From Paulownia fortunei (lineage: Eukaryota > Streptophyta > Magnoliopsida > Lamiales > Paulowniaceae): a DNA stretch of 64,000 nt. The notes beneath the pieces are model-generated. The model had not been told where the DNA came from, ran no database searches, and saw only the letters and a list, made by a program, of their open reading frames with translations. Positions 47,843 through 60,759 of the stretch are shown here, in pieces (position 1 is the first letter of the stretch; the number at the start of each line of letters is the position of its first letter). Location of the stretch: contig CM033124.1 in the NCBI GenBank assembly GCA_019321725.1, positions 4,464,001 to 4,528,000 on the forward strand, in the 5' to 3' direction. The position numbers and the translations under genes were made by a program.

Positions 47843-48217
47843 GAGGGTGTTGGGCTAAGCTTATCTAAAAGATCTTATAAGATCCTACATCTTACAAGAT
47901 GTTCTTGAGACTTATAAGATGCTAGATTTTATTTTAAAATTAAGTTTTGAAGTATTTGGATAAAATAAACTCATGAAACTTATAAGATGTTACTATTGTA
48001 ATTAACATAGTCAAAACTAAAGAAGTTTGTTGAGATCATAAAAAAAAAAGGTTAGGCTCTTCTTACTTTTTATAAAAGGGCTTATAAGATCCTATCTCTT
48101 ATTTGGGAGCTTACATGCCTTTCTCCTAAAAAATTTATCAAACACTTTAGGATATATTATAAGCTCTCAAACTTCTAATAAGATATATTAAGAAGTTTAA
48201 GCTTAGTTAACACCCTC
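47843..48217. mobile_element. Tourist-like MITE (375 bp) with TAA target duplication
   Basis: The left end GAGGGTGTTGGGCTAAGCTT and the inverted right end (GAGGGTGTTAACTAAGCTTA when reversed) form ~20-base terminal inverted repeats. The element is flanked by TAA on both sides (47,840-47,842; 48,218-48,220), the 3-base duplication of PIF/Harbinger transposons. It has no coding capacity and is rich in 'cttataagat' motifs. Confidence 0.8.
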
Positions 48218-48220
48218 TAA

Positions 48221-48912
48221 AGGTACAACTATAGGAAACATATTTCATCTCGCAAATTACCATACTAATCACGCTAACAGCATCCATTATTCATACCAGT
48301 TCTCACAGATCTAGCCATATCACAATAGCTATTATTCATATACACACTATGGTAGTACTTAAGCATTATAGTTTAATTTTGTTGATAAATAAAGAGCATG
48401 TTCACAACAATATACTAAAAGTAACTACACAATCAACCACATCCTTATCAGAAAAAAATTGAGAAAAAGTTTAAGTAAACAACATCCATCTCAAATTCCA
48501 GCAGAGTTCAGTCATACAAAGTTCAATTGATTAATGATAGAGGAACGATCTTTATATTTGAGATCTAACTTTCTGTAATATTACAAGAATTGCAGTGGAT
48601 TATCTCAATTGATATTAAGAGGCAGTTTTTTTGCATGCTTAGCTTGGAAGCTGTTTGAGACATCTATTTTGATTTTCTGTACATTCAAATCAATGTTTCA
48701 TAACTTCTCTCTCTCCACAAACTGACTCATCATTCAGAGACAGAAATGCATATTGTGTATCAGCAAATTAGCATCAATAGTTCATAGGATTGATAATTCA
48801 AATAGCTTGTAAGGATCAACAAATGGAAATATTGGAATTCAAGTAGCTTTCATGATTTTTTTGTTTTAGCCTAGTTCCAGTTGAGACTGGTCAGTAGTTT
48901 CTGATGGAAACT
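48221..48912. other. Spacer, no gene seen
   Basis: AT-rich sequence without recognisable gene, RNA or repeat. Confidence 0.4.
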
Positions 48913-51127
48913 GTCACGCCTTTATGAACCCCAAGACCATAACAACCGCAAAAAGCTATCGAAAACATCTCGAAAGGGCTAACCCAGTAATTTTCTATAT
49001 AATCTCCAATCGTCCAAATAAACCTTATAATTTATCAACTATCCACCTAGCAAAGTTTTAAAAAAAAAACACCTTAAAATATAAATCTCCCAAAATATAA
49101 AAATTAATGTCTAAAATCAGCCACTGCGTCATAGAAAAATAATGAATTCTCATAATTGAAATCTATCCTATCAAACATTTCAAAAATAATAAAAGTAGTT
49201 AACTCGAACTCATTCCATAGAGTTGTTGATATTCAAAAAAATTTCCCAAGCAACTAAGTCTTGATATGAGAAAATTCTTAGGGAAATTATGAGCCCATGA
49301 CTCAGTAAATAACCTAATACTCTACTAGTTGGATCAAGTAATTAGAAAAAATAATAGTACATTTTCTCAACAAAAAATAATTATTAATCATATAAGTTCC
49401 AAAAAGAATTTCAATGATTCGATAAAAAGATAACAACAATTAAAAACATGAAATTTTGTGAACTATCCAATCTCCACATAAGATCCACCATATAAAACAA
49501 AAAATATAAGAGAACCATGATCAAGGAACAAAAAATAGAAGAGAATCATGATTAGGGAACAGGTTTAACCCTCCTGTCTTAGGTCCCATTATAAGGTTAA
49601 ACTGCCCTGGGTCTAATACAGGCTTAAGTCTTAACCCCCATATTGGATTCTTGTACAAGCATAACCCGTATGTACTGGGTCACTGACCACGCTCTTAAAC
49701 ACCAAGTAGTCTCGATTGTTCCTTGCCTGTTTTACAATAGTCAATAATGTGAAGTCCCTACAATGAGTTTTAAAAACACCTCCACAATGTCACATTCACA
49801 AACTACATTTATATTACGTTCACGAAATCACATTTTAAAACATTCTCAATTTTCTTATTTAAAATTTTTGAAACTCAAATCATTTTCACATTTCCACAAT
49901 TAAATCCATATATAAGCTTTCTTGACCCTTATTAACAAAATCTTCAAATTTTTAAAATTACTCAAATAAAACACGATATTATCATAGGACGTTGGAATAC
50001 CGTATACATCCTTCATAAATAGTAATGTGGTAAAATCTCTCGATTTTTTTATTAATATAGCGATTTATTTCCAAATTTTATTCCTATAAGATTACTTTAT
50101 ACTAAATTATGTTTCTATTTTTTCAATACATACATATACATTTACTAGATGACCTAAATTCTATTAATAATCTTCACACATAAAGACATTATTTTTATAA
50201 AATAGTTAAGAATTTTCTATCTATATTCCCAATTAATTAAGTTTTAAAAATAAAATGTGTTACATAGGCGAGAATTTTAACAATTTATTTTTCCCAAATA
50301 ATACCTGAATTACAAATTGTAAGAACTAACGAATAATTCTCAAATCTTGAATTTGTTATTATGGCTTGAACCAAGTTGTAAAAATCACACGCAGATTAAA
50401 AATCCCCCTTAAGATAAGCTTCTTCCTCAAAAGTTGAGGTCACGTACACATACTTTCAAACTTAAATAATGAGGTTTCATCTTTTCATATGATAAGCTAA
50501 ATATACAAGGAATCCCATAAATGTTATGAAAGTCTGAAAATCAAAATTATTGCAAAAGTCAAAATCTTAATGTCTACACCTTAACACATTGAGCTTCCCA
50601 TCAATTTCAATCACCTAAATTAGTTTTTTTGTCAATAGAAATTTACCCATACCTTGCTCTAAATTATTGCAAAAGTCAAAATCTTAATGTCTACACCTTA
50701 ACACATTGAGCTTCCCATCAATTTCAATCACCTAAATTAGTTTTTTTGTCAATAGAAATTTACCCATACCTTGCTCTAAAAAATTTGAGTCACCACAAGA
50801 TAATTATTTAGCTCATTAACACATTTTCGATGTTAACTCTTAAATGAATAGGTTGCTCTAGCGTCCTACCAAAGGTAATCCTAAAAATCATTACCTGAGC
50901 TCTTATACCACCGTAATTGTCACACCTTGAACTCGAGAGCATGAAAATCTCTGCTACCTCTCAGAGACATCCCAAAAGCCGACAAGGCTAACCTAATAAT
51001 TTTGTATAGTCCAACACTTACACATTGGTACCTATACCACCAATTAATTTAACAATTACAAATCTGTATATCCAAAATCCAAATAAACCTTATAAATTAT
51101 CAAATATCCAAAAGACACATCCTATTC
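48913..51127. repeat. Repeat pair starting TGTCACRCC, possible small LTR element
   Basis: Two related blocks, at about 48,913-49,060 and 50,918-51,120, start TGTCACGCC/TGTCACACC and share 'aggctaacc.a.taattttnta' and 'ccaaataaaccttataa.tta'. The TGTCACRCC opening is common for plant LTRs. The interior (49,100-50,900) has no coding frame. It may be a short non-autonomous LTR element, but ends, primer site and target duplication could not be confirmed. Confidence 0.4.
50544..50777. repeat. Perfect 117-bp tandem duplication
   Basis: Copies 50,544-50,660 and 50,661-50,777 start 'aaattattgcaaaagtcaaa' and end 'cccataccttgctct'. I found no difference between them, so the duplication is very recent or an assembly artefact. 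Confidence 0.93.
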
Positions 51128-51139
51128 TTTTTCAGGGGG

Positions 51140-54100
51140 ACTCAAGCTCATTGCTCCAAGATAAAATACAACACAAGAAGCAAGAGGGTCATAAGACATT
51201 TTCTATAAGATACGAGGCAAAGGAAGCAAGAGAACTGGACCATACATTGGCTTATCATACCTCACCATCATCCACTGCCTCATCTATCAAAGTGGTAACA
51301 ACAAAAACAAGTCCCAAAAGACCCTCAATTACCAAAGTGATAGCACATGCTGTACTTGCAACCAAGAAAGTAGCATTCGAAGCATCAGCATCTAAGATCC
51401 ACTAAATACCTGACATGATAACAAGCTCCACATGTCACCTCACACTTCCATTACACAATTAAGGTAACTGATAACTAAAAACCATCAACCCATAAACTGA
51501 ACACAAACTAAAAAATAGATAGCATATCTGCAAACTTCAATCTTTAATAGTAATATCAGTCTCCAAGGAAATATATCCTAACGGAATACTAGAAGTACCT
51601 GCCTCGAATTCTCAAAACTCTTCTTAATCAAAAAAAAGAAAGTGAAATTTCATTACATTCTAAATGAAAGGTCAATCCGATACTTGCTGCCAAAATTTAG
51701 AAGTCAGTTAAACATCTTATTTACTTATAAGCATACATTATAATTGTACATCATACGACTTGACTAGGGACGGAGTTATATGAAGCTAGATCTAACAACA
51801 ATGTTATTAAGTTCATGCAACGATAGTTTTGACGACTTCAAAGAGGTGTTCTGATAACTTCATATTTAGACTTAGATACCCTCCCCGGGCCTCACACCAA
51901 TTTTTTCTTGATTATGCATTTGCATTCTGCTTCGGAGTACTTCCAACTGTGTTAGGATCAGAATGACAGTGGTCAAGTATTGGCCTCAAATTTGATATAT
52001 TTTTGGCATAGAGTTGTTTGCTGATAGTGCTGGTGGCTCTTAGCTTTGGTGTTGGTCAGTTATGATTGTTGGGTTTGGGCTCAGCAATTGAATGCAAGTA
52101 ATGAAGTGAATTCATTTTGCAGCTCTTAGTGAAATAGCAATTACTAGAAAGGAGAAATAGAAGGGTGGTCCATGTTGTAACTCTAGAAATACAGAAGATC
52201 CTAAAGCAAGTTATAAAAAGGAGAAAATGCTAAAATAAGTGATTCATGTGAGATTGTTCACAGTTCTGTCAAGCAATGAAGAAAAATACTAGTAAAACCT
52301 ACATGCATTATTTAAGTAATATCAGCAGTATAAAACACACAACAACTCAAAGTAAATCATCCTTGGAAAAGCAAAAGACATTGAATGTCTAACAGCAGCA
52401 ACAAACGGGTTAATGTAAAACACAATGTCCAACTGACAAAAAACTTCAGCATTCTTAGTTTCCACTCTTATCTTCAACTAATTCTCATTTGGTTAAGTAT
52501 TTAGTTAGATTCAGTAAAGGTAAAAATCTCCTTAGAAAGAGTTGGGAAAGAAAATGTTAAAATGTAGGGGAAGTTGCACAAATAGATCACAAAACCAAAA
52601 CCAAATTCGCTTTCTTACCTTGAGATAACAAGTTCACAAAATGATGGAAATAAAACCAGCAAATGTGAAGGTATTCTCAGATTCACCTTAGAGACACCCT
52701 CCTTTAAGTGAGGATGCAAAGGAAGAGCGAATCTTGTTTCCGGATGAATTACAAGACTGGCAAGCTCCTGGAGTATGAATAAAACTTCTTCTACCATTGC
52801 TGGAGGCAAGGAACGCTCACCTGCACATGGAATGTAGCAATTCAAACAACATATAAATGAAACAGAAAACTTAAAGAAAGAGAAGTTATTTGATCACAAA
52901 TCCAAGTCAATTCTCATCTGTCAAGAATTTACTTAATATGAAGTCAAATCTTGACATCAGTGTCACGATTGAAATTTTGATAACTTCAGATGTAGCCAAA
53001 TTTCAATCACTTATTTCATAGCTGCAAGTAAGATCCCCGGGGTGAGATACTGAACATAAAAATCAATCATCAGGGTACATAAGCAGTTTAAAGTTTAATA
53101 TAGGTTTCAAATTACCAGCTCAAGGAAAATAGATTTAGCAAACATGTCAAAGAGAATCTGCTGCAGTGAGAAGGCATAAGCTCAGCAGTTTCGAGAGGCA
53201 AACAAGAAGTACGCAATGCGCATCGATCGAGGACAAAAATCAATCTTTGTAGAATCTGTGAATGCAGCATCTTGTAAATGGTGTCATGTCAGTATACAAA
53301 TTTGTAGAAAATAGTGCACAACAAATCTGGAAATCTCTCACATAACTAAAATTTTCATCCATCAAAATATACTTTCAAGGCAGCAACAGCAAAACATAGA
53401 TCAGTTTCAAGGAAGATAAACATGCAGCAATACGGTGACATATGAAACTGCAGCTGTTAATGGAAGTATAAGAGAAAAGTATATCCACCAATGCAGACTG
53501 TTGCAAACTAATTAGAATGTACTGGTCCTTAAGGAGACAACTTCTGGGCAACAAACACTCCTACAACCATCATCTTACATTATCATGCCCCACTCCACCG
53601 CTAAACCGAGAGATGGTACCAAGTGAAAATAAGAGGAAATATGAAAATAAAAGTGAACAACTCTATGGGATCCCATGTTCAGTCCAAGCATACAATATGC
53701 TCGAGATGGCAATATTACTAGAGAACATTCTTCAAGTACTAGGTATGTTTGATTTTAATTTTGTTTTTTAGGTCCTATTCATGCCATATGCATTCTAATG
53801 AAGAAAACATGATATCCATGGAAAGTTATCAACAATTAACTTTAGACATAAGTTCTAATAATTTCCACATTATGAAACTTATGTATAAAGTATAAAGCAA
53901 ATCCAACGAAAAATATATAGTAACCGTCAGAAAGGTGGAAATTAAATAAAGAGGTACATCACTCTCCAATCTAAAAATCTTGTCTCCCAAAATATCTAAG
54001 ATGTTCATCTCAAGAGACTCATCGGTATGACAAACAGCTACTGAGAGTGGAATAGACCACAGTGCCCCATTAAAAATAATTCATACACATCAGCCACTTC

Positions 54101-57100
54101 TTTCCAGACATGTATTCTTGAAGATGAGGCAATAGTTAGATCTGTTCCAAATGGTGGGTTCAACACAATCAAAATGAAAGACATCAACAGCTAATCTCCA
54201 AAGTGTGCCATCAGGGTCGTCCCTTCTTCTTGTCATACACATACAAAGACAGAAAAAAATGAAATCGCATATGATGGTAGAAACAAATCAGAAAGACCAT
54301 CAGTTATAAAAAGAATCAACATTTTCCATCAATGACCATTCGACACTATCGACAAAAACCTTGACTCATATGGAATGTAATTGGAATGAGAAACAGAGGA
54401 ATTCATTCAGAAGAGAAAACTAGAATGCAAGTTTGTCTTCAACACAACATTCCAGAATACTAAGCTGACTGTTCATTCCTTCCCGTTAACAGATGAAAGG
54501 ACTTTGCATGGGAAGATGTGGTGTTAAGTAATAATATGGAATTTATGAAAGCAGAACTAGTAGACAGACCCGACCCAATATTAGAAACAACGGTAGAGAC
54601 CTTCTTGCACTCGGGGGGTGTGCGGTTAACTAAAACTTCCTAACAAAAACATTGAAGTTGCAATTTGGACCCAACCACAACAGAACAGAAAAGTTTGGTT
54701 CTGGGTGTATTAGCGAAAAGATAGTCCATTTCCACGATCAGATTGAATAGTCAGGAGTCCATCACAGAAATAAAAGGGAAGACCAAAACTTGTAGTCAAA
54801 GATGAGGTCACTGAATAGACAGGAAGATGCGGGAGCACAAGCAAGCATGTGAGAAAGGAAACTCCATAAGAATCATAGAAAGGGACAAAGAGGCTGAAAA
54901 ATTAACCTGGCCATTACTGCAAAAAGAAGAAATGGCTGAAAAGTTTTCAATTATTTTTTTTTTTTTTTTTTTTTTAACAAATACACAAAATTAGTCGCCA
55001 ATCCTCCACCACTTGACAAATGCAATGCCATATAGATACCCTTTTTTCAAAGTAAAACTGAATTTATGTTAAAGAGAGATTACAAGGAGAAGTTCTCATA
55101 AACACCAGAATAACTAACATAAAAATAGCTTGACAATCTCTCTCGAGGTTCCCCAACGGTAGACCTTTAAACAAACATAGAATTTAGCACCAAAGGGAAA
55201 TAACATAATTTCTCCTATAGTCCTTATCTCGAGCAGAGGTCCCAAACCCCAAATTATCAAAAACCATACCCTATAAGGTCCAAGTGCCAGCTAGTCCTTT
55301 AAGCCCCTAAACTCATAGAGTTACGGACCTACCTATCCCTCACGCCCTGTTCTTTGACCATTAGCTAAGGGCACCACCCTTAAGGCCTCCTATGTCTAAA
55401 TGACCCCTAAAGGTTGACCCTGGTATAGTTTTGAAGAATTAGATACTGAATACTTTACGGTACTTCTTTTATTAATTTGTATCAAATGAATTATTATCTT
55501 ACCATTGGAACATATTCAATCTACAGCTAATATTAATCTTATTCGTATTTTTCCAATTTTTTAGATAGAGAGAGTAATAATTTTACTGGTTTTCATGGCT
55601 AGTAATTTTTTAGATAGGTTTCAAGGATCACTAGAATTTATCAAATACTGAGGTGCGAAGAACCATATAAAGTTCTAATTTAGTTTTGGATGATACTGTA
55701 AATTAAAATTTTTAATGTATAAACTATATAGTAATCTGTTAATTTGACTATAGGGTGTGATGTTATTTATAAAATTGAAAAGTGAACGAGTAGAATATTA
55801 GTGTATTCTTTTGAGAGAGATTGTTAGTCGTATTCCTATTGATAGGCATCTCAAAATTTTTAAATGACGATAAAGCAAGTTTAGAAAAGAAATAATTTGA
55901 TTCTTTACTTTGTCACTGTCTAGCATAATAATGTTCACCAATATATATATTCATTCAGGATAGCAATAGCATCCACATATAAATATTGTATGATATGTTA
56001 GGTTACCTACTTCAAAAGTTGAGAGAAAACTGGTTAAAGTAGTAATGTTTTGCCCTTAGATTGCAATTGGATTGAAGGATTTGGATTTGAAGGAATGATT
56101 TGGCGATAAAGATTTCAAAACAAATATAAAGTGGATTGCAAATATTTGAATGTAGGGTAATTAAATACTATCCAAACAAATGCAAGGAATTTACTATTAC
56201 AGATTCAAAATCATTAGCCCCCAAAACCTCCAATCCAAATGCAAACGTAGTGTCATATCTCCTTATATTTGCTCAGAATTAGAATTAAGCCACCAGCACC
56301 AATTACAAAAGTTCTCTCCTCAGAAGAGTATTTACCAAAATAAAAATCATAAAACATGATATAGATGCCAAAACAAGAAACAAGAACTGGAGAGGATTAA
56401 AAGCGTCAACATACCTCTGTGTCCTTCTAGATTTAGTAGATATCATCAACATACTCCAAAGCTACCAATAGATCACTTGCATCTTCTGCATTAATGTATA
56501 CTATCAGATTTCTTTGTTTCTAGAAAGAATTAATGAAGAGAGAATTATAGGAAATATGCTTTGAATATCGTTCTTGATATTACAATAGCAAATAAGCCAA
56601 GAAGATATCTAAGCAAAGTCCCCTCCTTTGAGCAGTATAGATCTTCGAAAGATTTTTCTTGGATTCAACCTTTGCTCAGATTTCTCTACTCTTAGAGCTT
56701 TTATCTTCAACCATCTGAAATTACAGGATCATTGCATTCTTTGGCTTCATAGGTTCCTTTTGAGGCATGGCTTCTGCACCATCTCTCCCCACCAAAACCA
56801 TTAACAATTATCCAAGTTGAACAAGATCAGCTTCATTTAGCAAAGAGTGAAATATCCAATAAAAAGAAACAATAATTTTTTTTGCACAGATCAAACATCC
56901 AAAAATTCAAGAATTTACCTAGCAATTCTCGTAACTGTTGCTTGTGCATTAGCTAATAGTTGCATACGGAATTCCTGAAATTAAAAAAAAAGATCAATTT
57001 GTCAGAGTTCTAGCAGTATCAATCTATATACAATTTCATAAAGGCCTATTATAAACTTCTGACAGGCAAAAGCAACAGCAGTATCCACTAATGTGAACTC

Positions 57101-57825
57101 TCTTTAGGAAAACCCTACCATATTTTGTTCTCTCTCTTTTGAAACCATCTCTTAGAAAACTAGTAGCAAAGGCAGAAGCGAACTAAAAAATAGCTGCCAC
57201 CATATTTATAGATCAGACTAGTAAAACAGATCAGTTGCAAGAAAGCTTCCTTCTTTTCAAGGAATGTTCAAAAGTCTGAAATTTGCATTCAATATCTTCT
57301 TTGGTGAGATGTAGCGAAGTCGTCTAGCATAAAAATTTAAGAATTTTTTCTCAGGATTATTAGAAATAATTTTAATAAACAGGGAGCCAGAGAGATCCGA
57401 TGATAGTTCATAGCTTTTTGGGTCCTTCCACAATATGATATATAGTGTTGGTACTCATAAGTGCATAAGTCCAGGTCTTTATATTAATTATTGACAACTA
57501 TGAGCACACTGAATGTAGGTGATCCTTTGGAACATCTCAGAAGTAAGTCAATGTAACTTTTCTCCATGAAAGCCAAGGAATTTAAAAAATTTGGTGAAAG
57601 ATGATAAAAACTACCAAGGAAAACTCGAGCTCGGACCTAAATAAACACAAACATAGACTCAAGAAAACATAGCACATACATCCAGGATGTTATAGTAACA
57701 ATATAAAATTAGTAGCAACTTATTTCTGATTCAGCTATCATGATGATCTGGACAAGACATCTAGGATCAGAAGAAAATACAACCAGCATAAAACTCAACT
57801 AAGTTTCTGAAAAACCTAAGTAGGT
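51140..57825 (-). pseudogene. MON2-like gene fragment, unit A
   Basis: Minus-strand exons, right to left: 56,974-56,919 (EFRMQLLANAQATVTRIA), 56,519-56,415 (INAEDASDLLVALE, with stops), ~54,075-54,003 (TDESLEMNILDILGDKI), 53,255-53,116 (LIFVLDRCALRTSCLPLETA, ELMPSHCSRFSLTCLLNLFS), 53,021-52,903 (ATSEVIKISIVTLMSRFDFI) and 52,820-52,619 (PAMVEEVLFILQELASLVIH, SHLLVLFPSFCELVISR). These match the C-terminal part of plant MON2, a large HEAT-repeat, ARF-GEF-related protein of Golgi/endosome traffic. Defects: lost acceptor (TTAA for TTAG) and a 13-base deletion in the third exon, Trp to TGA in the fifth, and a lost donor after it. The final exon after ELVISR is absent. An inserted or retained 1.8-kb block with a T24 run lies at 54.1-55.9 kb. 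Confidence 0.75.
54951..54975. repeat. Poly-T tract (about 24 T)
   Basis: A run of T interrupted only at its left edge, within the part of unit A that is absent from units B and C. It could be the reversed poly-A tail of a retroposed sequence, but no target duplication was identified. Confidence 0.85.
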
Positions 57826-57829
57826 TTGG

Positions 57830-60740
57830 TGTTAATTTTGTTTTCTAGGTCCTATTCACACCATATGCATTCCTATGAAGAAAACATAATATCAATCAAA
57901 TGTTATTAACAATTATCTTTAACTATGAGTTCTAATAACTTTCATGTAATGAAACTTGAGGCATACAGTGTAAAGCACATACGAGGAAAATATATAGTAA
58001 ACGTCAAGTAGGTGGAAATTATATCAAGAGATGCCTCCAATCTAAGAATCTTGTCTCCCAGAATATCTAAGATGTTCATCTGAAGAAATTCATCGGTCTG
58101 ACAAGCTGCTACAGAGAGTGCATTGGAAAGCAGGGCACGGCCACAGTGCCCACTAAGCAAGTTTTAAGAAAAATAATTTTGATTTTTCACTTTTGTGATT
58201 GTCAAGCATTATAAGTTTTACCAATATATACTCAATCATGATAGCAATCAGCATCCATATATTATGATATGGTTATGTTACCAACCTCAAAAGTTGAAGA
58301 AAACCCATTAAAGTAGTAATGTTTACTTCTAGGTTGAAAAAATTTGAAGAAATGATTTGGCGACCAAGATTTTGAAAGAATCAAATATTAAGTGGATTCC
58401 AAATATAGCACAATGACTGAGAAAATAACTTAAAATGGTTACTAAAGGATTTAAATTCACGGTAATTAAATATTGTCCACACAAGTGCAAGAATTTACTG
58501 TCACGGATTTGAAATCCTTATCCCCCGAAACCTCAAATCCAAATGCAACCACAGTGCCATATCTCCTTATAGTTGCTCAGAATAAGAATTAAGCCAATAC
58601 CACCAACTATGAAAGTTCTCCTCTTGCAACATTCTTTACCACAATAAAAAATCATAGAACATGATACAAGAACTAGAGAGGGTTACTAGCATCATCATAC
58701 CTCTGTGTGCTTCCAGAGTTTGTAATTATCATCAACTAGCAATTGATCATTCGCATCTTGTGCATTAATATCAACTATCAGATTTCTTGGTTTCTGGAAA
58801 GAAGAATGAAAGGAGAATTTCAGTAAAAGTGTATTGAATATCGTTTTTGATATTACAATAGCAAATAAGCCAAGAAAATATCTAAGCAAAGTCCTTGCTA
58901 TGAGCAGTATAGATCGTCGTAAGAATTTTTCTGGATTCAGCCTTTACTCAGTTTTCTTCTACTCTTGGAGCTTTTATCTTCATCCATCTCAAACTACAAC
59001 ATCATCATTCTTTGGCTTCATAGGTTCCTTTTTATGAGGCATGGTTTCTGCACCATCTTTTCTTACTATAATCATTCACGTTTATCCAAGTTGAATGTGA
59101 TCAGCTTCACTAAGTAAAAATTGAATATCCAAGAAAAGGAAACAAGAGTCTTCTTGCATGGATCAGACATCCAAACTCAAGAATTTACCCAACAATTCTT
59201 GTACCTGTTGCTTGTGCAATTGCTAATAGTTGCATGCGGAACTCCTGAAATTACAAAAATGATCAATCTGTTGCACTAATCAACATACAATTTCATAAAG
59301 GCCTATTATGAACTTCTGACAGCCAAACAGCAACTACAATATCCACTAATATAGACTTCCTTTGATTAAAACCTACCGTAATTAACGTATAACATAAAAA
59401 GATACATATTTCTCGTTCTCTCTCTCTCTTCTGAAATCACCTTGTCAGTTAAACAGTTCTAGAACTAGAAGCAAAGACAGAAGCGAACACAAAAATAGCA
59501 GCCACCATATTTATAGATAAGCCTCCTAAAACAGAAAAGTCTAACTAGCTTCTAGTTTAAAAAGATGTTAATCCCACATCAGTTGTAAGAAGAAAGCTTT
59601 CTTCTGTTCTAGGAATGTTCAAGAAGTCTCAAATTCGCATTCAAGATCTTAAGGCTCAGCTGCTTCCTTTGGGAGATGTTGCGTAGTGGTTTAGCATAAC
59701 ATTTTATTTAGATTTTCTCAAAGATTCTTAGCACAAAAAGGTAGCCAGAGATTATCTGATGATAGTTCATTGCTTTTTGTGTCCTTTCACAGCATAGTAT
59801 CTAGTGTGTTAGTACTCATAAGTGATGCCTAAGTCCAGGTCTCTATATCATTTACTGACAACTATGAGCACACTGAATATAGGTGATTGTGCATAATCTC
59901 AGCAGTAAGTTAATGCGAAATTTCTGCCATAAAAGCCAAGGTATTTAGAAAATTGGGTGCAAGATGATAAAAACTACCAAGGAAACAACTCATGAACTTG
60001 GACCTAAATAAACACAAACATAGAATCAACAAAACATAACACATACATTATGACATTATAGCAACGATTAACATGGGAGTTAGATACTTCTGATTCAGCA
60101 ATCACGATGCTCTGGACAGGACATCTAGGGTTACAATAATATACAACCAGCATAAAACTCACCAAACTTTCTGAATAAACATACCCCCTCTTTTCAGATT
60201 CGTTGGGAATTTTAATAGTGAACTTGCAAAGGGACACATTAAAATAATTTAAAGGTTCTACAGCATGAAGAACTCCACATGCATGTACAAAAAGGAGTAA
60301 CATTCAGCATCACATCATATGACATTTCACAAAGTATTTTGCTAACTTGGTAAGACCTTTATTCAAAACACATTAGGCAGGGTAAGATTGGAGAGAATTG
60401 AGACAACATAGAGAAGGCATTTCTATGCCTCAAAAATAGAAAACAAAATTGAAAATATGCACATACCAGAGCCATAAAAGATATAACGTCTTATAAATAA
60501 TATAATTACAAGTGTTAAAGCTAGGTAACCTTTTAATATCTCCAATATATAGCCTCACCTGTGATCTGTGACAATAGCTACACATCAGAATGCATAAATT
60601 TTAATTTATTGATAGTAATATGGCATTAGAAAATACTTCTAACCTGCTTCAAAACCACGAAAAAAGCATCTAGTATTATTAAGCACATCGAATCAACCAT
60701 CAACATCCAAAGTGTTGTAGTGACACAATTACACGTTGTG
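57830..60740 (-). pseudogene. MON2-like gene fragment, unit C
   Basis: A second copy of the 53.7-57.8 kb part of unit A, lacking the ~1.8 kb equivalent to 54.1-55.9 kb. Exons: ~60,266-60,184 (GVLHAVEPLNYFNVSLCKFT), 59,244-59,189 (EFRMQLLAIAQATGTRI), 58,793-58,701 (LIVDINAQDANDQLLVDDNY) and 58,152-58,021 (GHCGRALLSNALSVAACQTD, EFLQMNILDILGDKILRLEA). These exons are in better shape than those of unit A: acceptors TTAG/TGGG, TTTCAG/GAG and TTCCAG/AAA are intact. The 60.2-kb exon seems to have lost its AG acceptor. The downstream exons (RLIFVLD... onward) are missing because the unit stops at 57,830, so it cannot make the protein's end. Confidence 0.7.
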
Positions 60741-60759
60741 GGTGGATCAGTATCACATC

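Noticed and set aside
51025..51405. Plus-strand 126-residue open frame, with a relative at 60,776-61,009
   Set aside because: The two copies lie in the duplicated segment, differ by frame-breaking changes and duplicated pieces, and show no known motif; they look like repeat-derived sequence.
60004..60303. Independent 99-residue minus-strand protein
   Set aside because: Its middle (GVLHAVEPLNYFNVSLCKFT) is a MON2-like exon; the rest reads into introns on both sides.
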